From NCBI RefSeq assembly GCF_030272615.1, contig NC_081412.1, forward strand, positions 97,465,796 through 97,529,795: DNA of 64,000 bases, read 5' to 3'. This DNA comes from Cryptomeria japonica. Taxonomy: Eukaryota > Streptophyta > Pinopsida > Cupressales > Cupressaceae. A program made the position numbers and the translations under genes. The notes under the pieces were generated by a model. That model saw nothing but the letters and a program-made list of their open reading frames with translations. It had not been told where the DNA came from and did no database searches. Below, piece after piece: positions 1 through 11,813 of the stretch (positions are counted from its first letter, which is position 1; every line of letters starts with the position of its first letter).

Positions 1-3000
1 TCCAGTACACATTTAGTACTAGCGCAATTGATCATGATGATCAAGATGAATTTGATGTTGTTCATGATGTACCTCTACTTGAGAAGGCATATGAGCCCGT
101 TTACGAAGGCTCCCAAACAACTCTTCTCTCTGTTGTATTATTGTTGGTGAACTTGAGGGTTATGAATGGTTTATCCAACATAACAATCTCATTTATGTTA
201 AGGTATGTCATATATGTCATCTATTTTTGTTGTTATTTCATTATAGTTAATAAAGGGTGAAACATGCACCATTAAGATTCTTTATATTAATAAATTATAT
301 TTTTGGTTGTAGTTTGATAGGTGAGTTTTTGTTACCGCCATCCAATATTCTACCTCGCTCATACTGAGAATTATCTGCCATTATGAAAGATATTGGAATG
401 GAGTATCAAGCAATAGATGCATGTCCTAATGATCATATTATATATCATAAACAACATAAATTTGCAATAGAATTCCCTGAATGTCATATGAGTAGATATT
501 GAACAGATCAACTAAAAAAAAGGTGCCTTGCAAGGTTGTTCATTATATTCCCATTATTCCACGTTTGCAACGATTATTTAGGTGCGAAAGCTTGGCACAA
601 TTTATGCATTATCATGCACGCAATATAAGTCAAGATGACATTATTCGAATGCCTATGGATGGTTGTGCATTTATGGACATAGATGAAAAGTGGCCACACT
701 TTAAAGAAGAACCTCAAAATCTCAAGCTTTCATTGACAACAGACGATGTCAATCCATTTGGAGAGCTGAGATCTACTTACTCAGTGCGGCTTGTTTTTGT
801 TATCAACAATAAAATTCCTCCATGGATGTCAGTAAAGAGGGAGCACATAATGTTGGTAGTGATTATTCCAGGTATTTTTTCATTTAATAGTAATCCACAT
901 TAAATTATAAATATTACAGCAAAATGGTCATAATAATTATGTAATGTTTTTGTTCATTCAACTAGGTAAGTACCAAGTTAAAGATATGAATGTATATATT
1001 TAGCCTCTTATCGACACATTTCTGGAGTTATGGAATGGTGTCACTATGTATGACATCTCTAGACCAATAGGACAAAGACAATTTCAATTCCATGCAATGC
1101 TTGTATGGACAATCCATGATGCCCCAGGGCTAACACATTTTTTGTGGTATGTTATAGTGATCAACTTGTGCATAATTATAAATATAAAAAAATATCATAT
1201 TTAATCCAATTATACATGATCTTGTAGGTCTTCAAACAAAGGGAAAATTTGCATGTCCAGTTTGTGGTCCAAAGATGAAATCTCATTATTCAAAAAGTTT
1301 AGGAAAACAGGTGTTTGATGAGTATAGGTACTTCCTCCACAAAAAAACATAAGTATCAAAATATTGAAAAACATATTTTCAATGGGAAAGAAGAGACTAT
1401 ATCATGCCACGAAGAATGACACCTCACCTCTAGAAGTTGGAATAAAATAGAATTAATTGTCAAGGTAATGTCATTCCATCTAATGGTCTATGTTTGAAAT
1501 ATATATTTTTATATTGTGTTTTGTTTACTGATGATGTAATTGATGATGATCATCATTGTTAACTTTTTAAACATATTATATGCCTCGTGAAGGTCGTCAA
1601 GGCATTAATGACCACCTTCCAAAGGGACTAAAGTGTTATCCCAAAAAATTTAGTAGGTTTCCCTACTATGAGAAGCTACAAATTGTGCATTTATTTGATA
1701 CTATGCATATTGGAAAAATATAACAGAGACATTATGGAAAATATTGGATGGAAGGCGTGACAAAGAAAAAATTGTCAAAATTGGTAGTGACATTCAAGAA
1801 TCCAATCATACAATGAAAAATGTCATTCAATCAAATAGAGATGGAGACCAGATTAATATAAGTGCCCTTCCTTGGTTATTAATGGAGCAACAAAGCAATG
1901 CTATAAAAGAAGTCATACAAAAAATTTGATTTCCCATAGGATTTGCTGCAAACATAAACAATCTCATAACAAAAAAAAGTGAATTTGGGCCAGAGATGAA
2001 AACGCATGATTGGCATACCTTCATTAAGGTAATTCATGTTCTTGTGTATTTACTATATATTTGTATACTACATGTACTTTTCATTTTATGATTGTTGCAG
2101 TACGTTCTACCTCTATCTCTCCCAGACCAACTTCGACAATAATGTCAAGCAAGTTATATATGATCTTGGAAAATACATGAGATAAGTAGTGATATTTGTT
2201 AAATTTGTAGTGATATTACTTGTTATGTAATATATTATATATTATTTTGTAAAGTCTCGTTAATATATATTTGTGTATTGAATCTCTTGTAGGTGGTTGT
2301 CATGTAAAGAAATCCAAAAAGAAGATATAAAATATTGGAAGACAAAAATTCCTAGTCTAATGTGTGAAATGTAAAAGTGTCTACCTTTAACTTTTTTCAA
2401 TGCACAAGAACACTACCTCATACACCAAGTTGAGGAGATTGAATTGTGTGGACCTGTACACACAAGGTCAATGTGGATGGTTGAGAGGCACTTGAAATTT
2501 TTGAAGTCTTTGGTTCAACAAAAAGCACATCCTGAGGGTTCTATGGTGGAGGGATATATGGTATACCAGACCATGGTGTACATTAATGAATACCTTCCTA
2601 AGTTTGTGGTAAAGATTCGTATAGATCATATTTGGGATCCCAACTCCATTAAAAAATTTGAAGGGGAGTACCTGATGGTGAAAGGTACAATGAGGAAAGT
2701 GAGAGGTAATTATTCAATATTCCAATTATTTTTATATATATTGCAGTTAATTTATTCATAATATTCAATATACTTCAGTTGTAAATTAGTTATTTTTTGT
2801 ACAGTTTGTTGAGAATGGGATGCACTATATTTGTATGTTGCAAATAATCTTGATTGGATGATGGTATGGATCCAACGATGTCAACAATATGGTCGTGTAT
2901 TAACATGGGAAGGTGTGGCTTCATTGGTTAAAGAAGATCACTGTAATGGAGATTCCAGTGTTACACAAAGAGAAATTGATTTAGCATATGGTTTAAGAGA

Positions 3001-3674
3001 TAAACATGTAAGTATAAATATATTAATCACCCATATTATTTATTTTTCTTCCAATTTGTAATGATGTACATATTATATGTTTGACATTTTACAGGTGAAA
3101 AACCACAAAGCTATGTGGTGCAATGGTCATAAATTTCACATGAAAAAGTTGGATGACATGAAGAAAACTTGTGATTCTAGAATAAGTGCAGTATTTCAGG
3201 TGACTAATGTTTTGTCTAGAAGCGTCATACATCCTCAAGTCTTAGAAAATCGATACTATGAGATTTTGGATCATATACTTGAGTGTGACTTTAGGTATTT
3301 AAAATTAGTTCTTTTCGTCATCCAATGGTACAAGATACGATTGAATGAAAATGATCCCGATAGAATTGCTATTGAAAATGATAATAAATTTACAATGGTT
3401 AATACAAGGTCATTTGAGCGAGTTGGAAATGAGCCCTATGTTATTCCAAGCCAATGTGAGCATGTATTTTACTCAAAGGTTCCTCATAAACTAGGTTGGT
3501 CATTTTTTATTAGACATTATCTAAGAGGAAGGTCGATAAAGTATAAAATGATGGAAGAAGAAGATACCAAATAAGTAGAAGATGATGTAGATGATGATCA
3601 CGATTGACAGTTAGTTGATGATGTTCTTGATGGAAATGTTCATGAAGAACACGATGATGATGATGATGATGATT

Positions 3675-3726
<52 letters not shown>

Positions 3727-3820
3727 CGATGATGATGATGATGATGATGATGATGAGGATGATGGCGATGATGATGATGATGGTCATGATGATGAGTTGG
3801 ATGAAGAAGAAGATCAATGA
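1..3820 (+). pseudogene. TNP2-type CACTA transposase, degenerate
   Basis: This is the catalytic transposase of CACTA elements, which cuts at the element ends in the nucleus. The reading runs through several exon-like blocks. An N-terminal segment with EPVYEGSQTTLLS is near 90-200. A block with ACPNDHIIYH is near 418-450. The Transposase_21 core at 499-1140 carries VPCKVVHYIPIIPRLQRLF, DDVNPFGE and later AMLVWTIHDAPG. A CPVC motif is near 1255 and FNGKEE near 1378. A DUF4218 block at about 2380-2620 has GPVHTRSMW and the PEGSMVEGY motif. A DUF4216 block at about 3290-3530 has FERVGNEPYVIPSQCEHVFY. Blocks are separated by AT-rich intron-like DNA with gtatg/gtaat junctions. There are stops (for example 3572 and 3605) and at least one frameshift near 1711. 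The C-terminus is an acidic tail. Non-functional. Confidence 0.85.
3649..3800 (+). repeat. (GAT)n microsatellite encoding a poly-Asp tail
   Basis: An almost pure GAT run with a few TAT, GAC, GAG and GGC interruptions. It lies in the same frame as the DUF4216 block: from the stop at 3572, the downstream codons read GAA, GAT, GAT and so on to the TGA at 3818. It therefore represents an expanded acidic C-terminus of the transposase. Methionine- or isoleucine-only readings of this stretch are shadow frames. Confidence 0.93.
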
Positions 3821-4287
3821 CATGATTGAAATGTAATGGTATGCGATTAGAATATTATCTATTTGATATTGGTTTATTGATAGAAATTTATTTCACTTAT
3901 ATATATGGTCACATAATCAATTCATTGTCTTATAAATTCTAATGTCATTACATAATTTATTCATGATGTCCTAATAGTATAACCATGCCACCCGTAGGAG
4001 ATGGAGACAGATAGAGTGTCGGCTAGCCCTCATTTTGTGTGACATTTTTTGAAGTTTGTGTTTATTTATTGAATATGGACTGTTTATTAGCTATGTGATG
4101 GATGGTGATTTATGATACATATGTGATGGATTACAACATCTTTATGATGATACATATGTGATGGATTATAACATATATGATGGATTACAACATGTTTATG
4201 ATGATGATTTATGATACATATGTTTTTATTATTACTCATATGTTTCATCTACTTATTGTTTATCAAATTGCAAATGTAATGCTTATG
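3821..4287. other. AT-rich stretch without a gene
   Basis: Sequence after the transposase tail. It contains short iterations of a 'gatacatatgtgatggatta' type phrase at about 4110-4215 and no coding match I can recognise. Confidence 0.6.
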
Positions 4288-4740
4288 ATACTCAACCCCT
4301 TTGTTGAGGACCCTGCACTTTCTAGATAAATGAAAGGTAAGAAAAAAAAATGATATTTATGATGTTGGCATATTGTTCATGTTGTCTACTATGTAATTTT
4401 TAGTGTACGTATCATGTAATGCTTATTATGCTCAATTGTTAGTGCTGATTATATGTATATATTTTGTCTAAATTTGTCATCCTTGGTGGAAAAAAGTAAT
4501 CGAATACAGACATCGTCAACCCTTTTTTTGAAGACCCTGCACTTTCTAGATAAATGAAAGGTAAGGGAAAAAAATATACAATGATTATGATGTTTGCATA
4601 TTGTTCATGTTGTATACTATGTATTTTTTAGCATACATATCATGTAATTTTTAGCTAACATAAGATAAATGAATTACATATGTAGGAATCTGAACCCCTT
4701 TGACGAGGATCCTGCATATTGTCATGGAATGACAGGTATA
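4288..4740 (+). repeat. Three copies of an exon-like NPF-x-EDPA unit
   Basis: Three related blocks start near 4288, 4517 and 4686. Each contains 'acccctttg..gaggaccctgca' and can be read as NPFVEDPA, NPFFEDPA or NPFDEDPA. Each block ends at a splice-donor-like junction: 'aaag|gtaag' twice and 'acag|gtata' once. The third begins after 'gtag|gaatct', an acceptor-like site. The first two also share about 100 bp downstream. A fourth diverged copy lies at about 50910-50995. This looks like a small exon duplicated with its intron. Confidence 0.6.
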
Positions 4741-5695
4741 AGTCAATACACCCTATAGAAACCATTTATTAATTTCTTTCTTTCCCTTTAATTATAAGCC
4801 AGGTTTTAGCAACAATATTTTGTCAAAACTTTGATTTTTTTATCATCGAAACCACATGTTATAGCTCATTCCACCTTCTCGGCCCTCCTAGCAACAAATC
4901 TAATAAAATTATCAACACTTGAGGCCCTAGTTGGGCTTATTCAAATTTTAATCTCAACATAAACTTTAGGACCGACTTCTTCATTTGATGGAGTGAAGGT
5001 ACCACCAAATAGGTATTTGTCAGATCTGTCTTCCTCAAGCGAGGGAAATTCAAGAAGAGGAGATGAATGTGAGACATGTAGTGCATCTAAAAGAGGGAGA
5101 TCAACTAGAGGTCAAAAGATTAGGAGAAAATTCAATAAACGCATGTAATTTTTTCTTGCTCAAGGGGGTTCATGTTCTTATGATGATGAGATCATAGGCA
5201 ACATCAAGGTGCCCTTGAGGTATAAACATCTATAGAAATAATGGGTACCCAAGGAACTTCCTCCAATAAACACCAATTTTTATGTTAATGAGATGATATA
5301 TCACATAGCACCATCATGGTTTGGGCCTATTTTCCATGGATGACATAAAGGTCCATTACAAGAAAGTTGTTGAATTGATGGAGTATGTCAGACCTTGTTA
5401 CAATTATACAAATTGGATGCATATTGTTCGATATAAAAAAAGTATGCATAGGTATGCACTCAAAGTGAATTATATACAATAGAAAGATAATGATCAAAGT
5501 AAAAGAGTGGCTATGTACATTGATGGAAGGCCAAAAGCAACAGGGAATATTGTAGGTTTTATAAATAGTACACGACCTGGGTCAACTAATAAGAAACCCA
5601 ATTGCATATTTGAGGCGTGCGAGAGAAATCGTGTATTTGTATATGCGATAAAATCAATAAGTGCAGGGGAAGAGTTGCTAATCAATTATAATTTG

Positions 5696-7417
5696 TGATG
5701 CTCTGCAAAAAGGATTAGAAAACCTGTTTGATGGAAACACACACAAGAGCACAAGAAACAAACGTTAGTGTTAGCAACAAAAGATTATCCTAAACAGGCA
5801 TATCAAGAGAGATATTAAGCATGAAATAGAAAGCATATAAACATAGAATGAAATAGCTAATCAAGATGCTCATAGTTGCTCCTCCCTTGTTCCTCTCCTC
5901 TCCAAGTCCCAAATGAGTGTAGCTCTCAGCTTTTAGCACTAGCCATGGATGCCATATGGAGATTCAAGATGGTTGAATATGATAAGCAAATACTATGCAA
6001 GAGTAGATAGTGATGCTATGAAAAAGCTCTATGCTAATGCCAGTATAACAACAATACTCTAAAATGCTTCTCCTTGCTTGAGGAGAAGGGTTCTATTTAT
6101 AGAAGAAATAGGGAAATGAAGGGTTAAGATTGAGCAATCTTAACAAGGGTTAGGATTGAAAGTTGGGGATCCATGTGCACAATTGGCACCAATAAAATGG
6201 TGACAAGTTTCAACATAGGATTGGGTTGAGAGAAGAGGTTGGAGGCATTAAAGGCCTGAGAAGACCTCATGGTTATCTAGAAGGTAAGGGTCAAGTCTAA
6301 ATTAAGATTACCCATTGGATTAAGAGTTAATCCAAGGATAAACCTTTGTGCAAATGTTTAAGAGATAATCATGGTCAAAGCATTAATGGCCTGATGAGAC
6401 CTTTGGGTTGGGTAGAGGTTGAGTCAAAACAAATGTTTTAACCATGTGGGAGGGTTGAATTAACCATTAATGGTTATTGGAGACTTTGGGGATTAAGTGG
6501 TTGAAGGTTGGAAGCTTTCAAAGGTTATCCAAGACTTTGAGGGTTAATTTGTTGAACACACAAAGCATTAATTGCTTTTCAAAGACTTTGGAGTCTTTGA
6601 GAAGTGACTCCAATTTGCTTAGGAATGTGACAATATTTAGGGGATGGATTAGGCTAATTAGGAAGGGTTTAGAAGAATCTAGAAGGGGTTTAGGCATACA
6701 AGTGGATTTTGTAGGAAAATGCAAGTGGGAGAAATTTTGGTATTTTCAATTAAAATAAAATCATTTATTTCAATTAAATGGTGTAAGTTGAATTTGGATA
6801 AATATTTAAATAAATATTAATTTATTTAAATGAGAAAAATGAAGATAAAGCATTAAAATGCTTGAAGACTTTGAGGGAAACCATTAAAGGCTTGAAGACT
6901 TTAAGGAAAACCATTAAAGTCTTAAGAAGATTATAGAAGGAAGCCATCAAGTTTGAAGACTTTAAAGCCATCAAGTTTGAATACTTTAAGGGAAACCATT
7001 AAAGGTTTCAAGTGGGTGAGGATAAATAGGATTTTAAATAAATAATTTATTTAAAATAGTTGTGCAACTTGCTTTTGTAGGAAAATACAAGTGGGTGGAG
7101 GATAAAGGTGATTTAAATAAATGATTTATTTATTTAAATGTGAGAGGTGGGATTTTGGGGGATTTAAATAAATATTAATTTATTTAAATGTGAGAGAAGA
7201 TTTAATTAAATAAATATGATTTATTTATTTAATTAATGGTCTGAATTTGGTTAAGTGAATTAAATCAAATAAATTGAATAATTTATTTAATTAATAGGAG
7301 AATAGGGTTAAGATGAATTAATTAAATATTAATTTAATTAATTATTAATTGATGGTTAAATAATCAAATAAATACTAAGTATTCATTTAATTAAGTGGAC
7401 AGATTTATGTGACTACA
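5696..7417 (-). mobile_element. Solo LTR (1722 bp) inserted in the SET fragment
   Basis: The segment begins TGATGCTCTG and ends GACTACA, a TG...CA structure, and is flanked by the 5-bp duplication ATTTG at 5691-5695 and 7418-7422. The LTR joins two halves of one reading frame. Orientation is taken as minus because a good TATA sequence is on that strand. Inside are degenerate repeats of 'accattaaaggcttgaagactttaag' (about 6846-7010) and palindromic 'atttaaataaat' iterations (about 7025-7390). No internal gag-pol is present, so this is a solo LTR. Confidence 0.75.
6091..6101 (-). promoter_or_regulatory. Putative TATA box of the solo LTR
   Basis: On the minus strand this reads TATAAATAGAA within 'cttcTATAAATAGAaccc', a typical plant LTR core promoter. 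It is the basis for the LTR's minus orientation. Confidence 0.5.
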
Positions 7418-8199
7418 ATTTGAATCGCATAGATACAAAAAAAGTTACTATCATGGGGGTGGTACATACTATATACCATTTAAACCAACCTTCAATTAAT
7501 GACTCCAATATACCATTTTATTATTAAGTTTTTTTGCTAAGTCTATTGGTTTCATTTCGCTAATGTTTTTTTTAATATTTAATCTTTGTCACAGGGAAAC
7601 AATCATCCGACACATAGCATAGATAGTGATGTAGCTCCCAACCCTTCTACCCAGCAGGTAAACCTCATTGTAATTGTACAAATTAGAAAGAAGCAAAATG
7701 TTATATTAAAATGTTCTTTTCTTTAGGGTTTTCAAGTAATTTTGATAATGTTACTAATATTCTTGTCACAGATGAATGTTCGGGGAAAGGCACCTGCATT
7801 ACCTAATGATAATACAATGGTGGACTCACTATTATGCGATGATGGCATCGCATGATCCATAGACCCTATTGCAATGATGAGAAAGATCCAAAAAAAGTTA
7901 ATAGAGAAATTATTGCTCTGGCATACAAAGTCCCTCAAATTGATGCAATGAAAGAGAGGTTGCAACAATTGATGCAGAGAGCATAAAACTTGCTAGTAAG
8001 CAGTAATGAAATCTTTAACTATAACATAAGTTCAAAAATGGTTATATTTTATACTCTTTTATGTCATGAACTAAAATATGTACATGTTGTTTTTACAAGA
8101 AATATTGTGTCCTCATCAAGGTGGTGGCCATGATCAGGGTACTACAAGTAGTTTAGGTGGTGACCATGTTCCATACATTAAAACTACTCTGATTCTTTG

Positions 8200-9500
8200 A
8201 TATATCCTTTATGTGTTGACAAACTCCTTGTTGTTATCAAACAAGTGACTTCCCTGCACATTTTATAATTGTTGCAGAGCATCCACATTATAACTCATCA
8301 ACTAGGGACAACCTTCCACTCAAGGTCATTTGACTCACACAACATTTGACTCTATTTTTTATGCCTCCATACATGGCACAATACATTCATACATCCTTCA
8401 AGGTTTCACAACACTTGAGTTGCCAAGTCACAATTCATTGACTCAAACATACCAATTAAGACAAACATTATCTAAGACTCCATACCCCAACTTTGGAACT
8501 CTCAATCACTCCCAATGGAATTCAACATTACTCCTAGGGTTTACTCATACCCCCACATACTGACATGTTACTTGGTTTTCACATTAGAGACAATATTCTC
8601 ACTATTTTCATAATTTGACAGTCTATGTAAAGTTTAAGACAGTCGCAAAGGAATTAGGCAATCACTTGTCATAAACACCCAATCTTGACTCAAGACACTC
8701 AACCATCCTTCCAAACATACACCACACACTGAAGTTTCCATCCACGCTATCTTCCAAGACTATTTTTCATTCAACCTTAACATGTCAAAAGCTTTTATCA
8801 TTGTTTTCAAGTTTGTTGTCATGAGGCAATACAAGAGGACAGTCATGTCACATCTTTGATTCAAGGTCTTTTAAGGCTTCAAAACTCCTTTTAAATCTCC
8901 GAGATGAAACACACATCATTAAACTCCCAACAATAGACCAACACTCATTCATATGTACTTTTGTACCAAACCCTCACAAATCTGTCTGTTCACTGTCCTT
9001 CTTGAACCGAGACACCCAAAATAGTCCCAAAAGTCTTCAAATCACGTGCCAAACTTGGAGTTGAAACCCTGCACACTTGATGAAATGGAAGTACACAATA
9101 CAATACATATTTATGACCATTTGTGGGCTTATTTGGGAAAGAAAATAAAATATATTACATTTTGAGTGCTTGTTGCCAGCCCTAGGTAGGGTTTGGACAG
9201 TTTTCACCAAAATGGTTATGACTTTTCAAATATAGATTCAAAATTAATGAAACCAAAAGGAAATGAAAGTATATTCATGCCATTTCAATCTCCAACTAGT
9301 TTTGAAAGAAAATAAATGCATTTAATGGTGGAAAACATGTGGATAACAACTTGTAGTATTCAGAAAACTAAGAAAGAGTGCAGGGAATTCAAAAGTTTTT
9401 ATTATCTAAAGGCTCTAAAATTGACTATTCTGCTTTAAAAAATTGGTCCTAGTTCCTCATTGTTCTCTTGGTGCTTCTAAACCACTATGTAATTACTCAT
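8200..9500. other. Unassigned non-coding stretch inside the second CACTA gene
   Basis: About 1.3 kb that differs in composition from the flanking exon-intron sequence (richer in 'ctcacaac', 'ccaaac' phrases). It interrupts the exon series between 8160 and 9525. It may be a long intron or an insertion. I could not find clear terminal repeats or a target duplication, and I see no coding potential. Confidence 0.35.
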
Positions 9501-11002
9501 ATATTTAATGTATTATTCTTCAGGTGATGTTCATGTTCCTGTGCAAACGTTGCCTCATCAGAGGCCATCATCCCCACCTATATTGCCAACTGCAATATCA
9601 ACAACATGCAACATGTAGACATCCACTAGTGCACATCATATTGAACCCAGAGTTGGTAGATCCCTCTTTTTCTCTCTCTTTTGTTATGTGTTTATTTCCC
9701 TTGAAGTGTTCTTTCTTGGGGGCATTTCATAGTGGATTCATTTTCTTCAGCAAGACATGTACATGAGGATGTAGAGGCCACTAGTGGTGATACCATCACA
9801 ACATTTCCTAGATCTTCGCATATTGCTAGTATGGGAACATTGCCGGTCATATTTGTGGTGACTGAATATTTGCTTCCCATAAAGATAGAGAAGGTTCCAG
9901 GTACTTTAAAATTATTATGCTATATAGAGTAATTGTAAATTACTTATTGATCACTCATTTTGGACTAATCATCCCATGATTTATTTGCAAGAAATGATAT
10001 TTTTTATAAAAATATTAATTAAATTACATTGGAGATCTTCAGGCCCACCATATGTAAACGGTGGAATGAGCAAGAAAAAAAGTTAAAAGATGAGCTCATA
10101 AACCGTTTGTTTGTGTTGTTAAAAAATGACACATTCGATAAAGGCAAGGTCCTTGACCAAGCTAGAAAACATCTAAAGTATGTGAGGGACCAGTATAGGA
10201 CACATTTAGAGAAGAACAAAAAGTACGAGCGTCACCCCATGATTCCAGAGAGGGAGTGGAAGGACTTGATTTTGGATGCAAAGAAGAGATTTGAAAGGAA
10301 AAAAGGAAATACACCACCGGGCAGAAGAAGGTATGTGATACTATTAAGAATGTAATTATGTACTAATTAGTCTTTATATTTATATAATCTAACATATTTC
10401 AAACTTTTCATAGACTGCTCGATACATCAAAGGCAACTAAGGAAAGACTAGAAAAGCATAGGCAACACAAACTTGGCTCTGGTGGTTATATGAAAGTTGC
10501 TGCATGAATTGTAAGTATCAATAAATGAAATATCACATTGAAATAATAAATTGCAAATAATTTTTTAATTATTAAATAATACAAGCAAAATTCATGATAT
10601 TAAGCAAAAAATGCAGAGCTCTGAATTCAATAGAGTGCCCAAAGAAGATGACATGAAACTTGCCTTCTGGGAGGACTATGGAGTCGTGGCTGAACATCTA
10701 AAAGGATTGAGTGGGCAAATGGAAGAATCCGGTGCATCCATCAATCATGTTAAGAAGCTAAATGAAAATTATTTAAAATTGAATACTTGAGCAATAATTT
10801 ATTCGATGTTAATTTTCAACATAATGTGACTTTATTTGTTTTAAATAATCAAGCAATCATAACAATGCACATGACAATGGAATGCAGCCTGCACAGGGTG
10901 GAACACAACCTACACATGATGAAGGTCGTGGTGTGTATCCCAGTACTGGAGGTATTCACGTGCTAAACAATTTTTTTATGTAATGATTATTACAATTAAA
11001 CA

Positions 11003-11320
11003 TCTTTAATTGAAATTGGTGTAGTAGTTAATGTAACCTTTTTTGTTTTTATATTAGAGCATGTAGACCGTGGTGAGCAAGTTGAGCATGATCTAGGTAG
11101 ACAACATTAGGAATGTGATGGTGCCCCACCAGGTAAAGAGGACAACTGTTATTCCTTTAAACAAATTTAATTGCAATTGGTGTATTGATTAATGTAACCT
11201 TTTGTGTTTCAACTCCAGAGGATTTAGAGGGTGTTCAGGATGTTGAGGATGAGACTAGACAAAATGATTAGGAAGATGATGTGGCCCCATCAGGTAAAGA
11301 GAACCCCTATAATTTTCTTT
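11003..11320 (+). repeat. Tandem duplication of an acidic exon plus its intron (about 161 bp)
   Basis: Unit 1 (about 11003-11163) and unit 2 (about 11164-11320) share 'tttaattg.aattggtgta', 'taatgtaacctttt', an exon reading E.(H/G)V.(R/D)....VE.(D/E)...R, and the ending 'gatg.(t)g.cccca.caggtaaaga'. Each has a TAG at the same relative place ('ttaggaa'). The duplication added one exon to the second CACTA gene. Confidence 0.7.
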
Positions 11321-11569
11321 TAATTAATGGAATACTTGTAACAATAATAATAAAACTCATGAATTTAACCCATTGCTTTGTTATCGCAGTGCACCCCCCT
11401 TTGCATACACGTCCTCATCGTGAGTAAAGGACTAGGCATACATTAACTAGATCACGAGCAAAGGGCAGAAGAACTAAAGAGGGGGCAAATAATGAGGACA
11501 ATGATGGTCCACTTAGTCTTTACGTCCAAGCTAAAAAAAAAAGAAAAAAAAATGATTGTAATCTTATTA

Positions 11570-11755
11570 TATGTTAACAACTAGATTTTATGTGTTAATG
11601 AATTTAATTATATGTTAATAAATGTTAATGAATGATATGTGTTAATGAATGCTGATGAATGTTACTTGTTAATGAATGTTAATGAATGATATGTGTTGAT
11701 GAATGTTACGTGTTAATGAATTTTATATGTTAATGAAAGTTACATGATAATGAAT
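11570..11755. repeat. TTAATGAATG-type minisatellite
   Basis: Irregular tandem copies of 'tgttaatgaatgttaatgaatgatatg' fill this stretch, directly after the last exon-like block of the CACTA gene. Possibly subterminal repeats of the transposon. Confidence 0.7.
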
Positions 11756-11796
11756 GAAATAATTTTAGACGTTAACGGGGAATTTAGAGTGATATT

Positions 11797-11813
11797 GGGG
11801 GGGGGGGGGGGGG
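11797..11813. repeat. Homopolymer of 17 G
   Basis: Seventeen consecutive G residues followed by 'agagggg'. Length may be affected by sequencing or assembly. Confidence 0.85.

Larger units (their letters stand above)
4840..7510 (+). pseudogene. SET-domain protein fragment captured in the CACTA locus, split by a solo LTR
   Basis: SET domains transfer methyl groups to lysines, usually on histones. The readable C-terminal part is at 5507-5695: VAMYIDGRPKATGNIVGFIN, then KKPNCIFEACERNRVFVYAI, then SAGEELLINYN. The PNC of SET motif III and the GEEL..xY ending are visible; the usual His of the NHSC motif is not, since GFINSTRPG stands in its place. Upstream frame-2 remnants (YTNWMHIVRYKK near 5400; an Arg/Ser-rich segment near 5030-5150) have stops. 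The apparent stop at 5696 is the first three bases of an inserted LTR. Past the LTR, from 7418, the frame resumes as NLNRIDTKKVTIMGVVHTIY. It could be a host-gene fragment carried by the CACTA element or a gene the element normally encodes. Not functional. Confidence 0.65.
1..11560 (+). mobile_element. CACTA (En/Spm) DNA transposon, left end outside window, decayed
   Basis: Two transposon-type coding regions lie in the same orientation: a TNP2-like transposase (1-3820) and an exon series with a Ptta/En-Spm-like domain (about 7.57-11.56 kb). This pair is the usual content of plant CACTA elements. Between them are a SET-domain fragment and a solo LTR. The left terminus is before base 1. I found no convincing CACTA/TAGTG terminal repeat on the right, so the right edge is simply the last recognisable coding sequence. 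It is possible that the two halves belong to different copies. The family call is firm from the transposase; treating the whole span as one element is inference. Confidence 0.6.
7570..11560 (+). pseudogene. Second CACTA gene with Ptta/En-Spm-like (Transposase_24) domain, decayed
   Basis: A series of short exon-like blocks separated by AT-rich introns with acceptor-like 'ttgcag/cacag' and donor-like 'gtaaa' junctions. Blocks are near 7590-7660, 7770-7985, 9525-9655, 9730-9900, 10029-10330, 10413-10505, 10617-10790, 10885-10955, 11058-11140, 11218-11300 and 11390-11560. The diagnostic part is 10029-10505: a basic helical block (RWNEQEKKLKDELINRLF, then PEREWKDLILDAKKRF) followed by LEKHRQHKLGSGGYMKVA, which resembles the conserved C-terminal block of plant Ptta transposase. 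Later blocks are acidic and end in a basic tail (TRSRAKGRRTKEG). Stops occur in several blocks (for example 10505 and 11108). In CACTA elements this gene encodes the accessory DNA-binding product. Block limits are estimates. Confidence 0.55.

Noticed and set aside
3611-3836. Poly-Met or poly-Ile open frames on both strands
   Set aside because: Shadow frames of the GAT microsatellite; the meaningful frame is the poly-Asp one.
6477-6758. 93-residue open frame
   Set aside because: Lies inside the solo LTR in repeated AT-rich sequence, with no motif.
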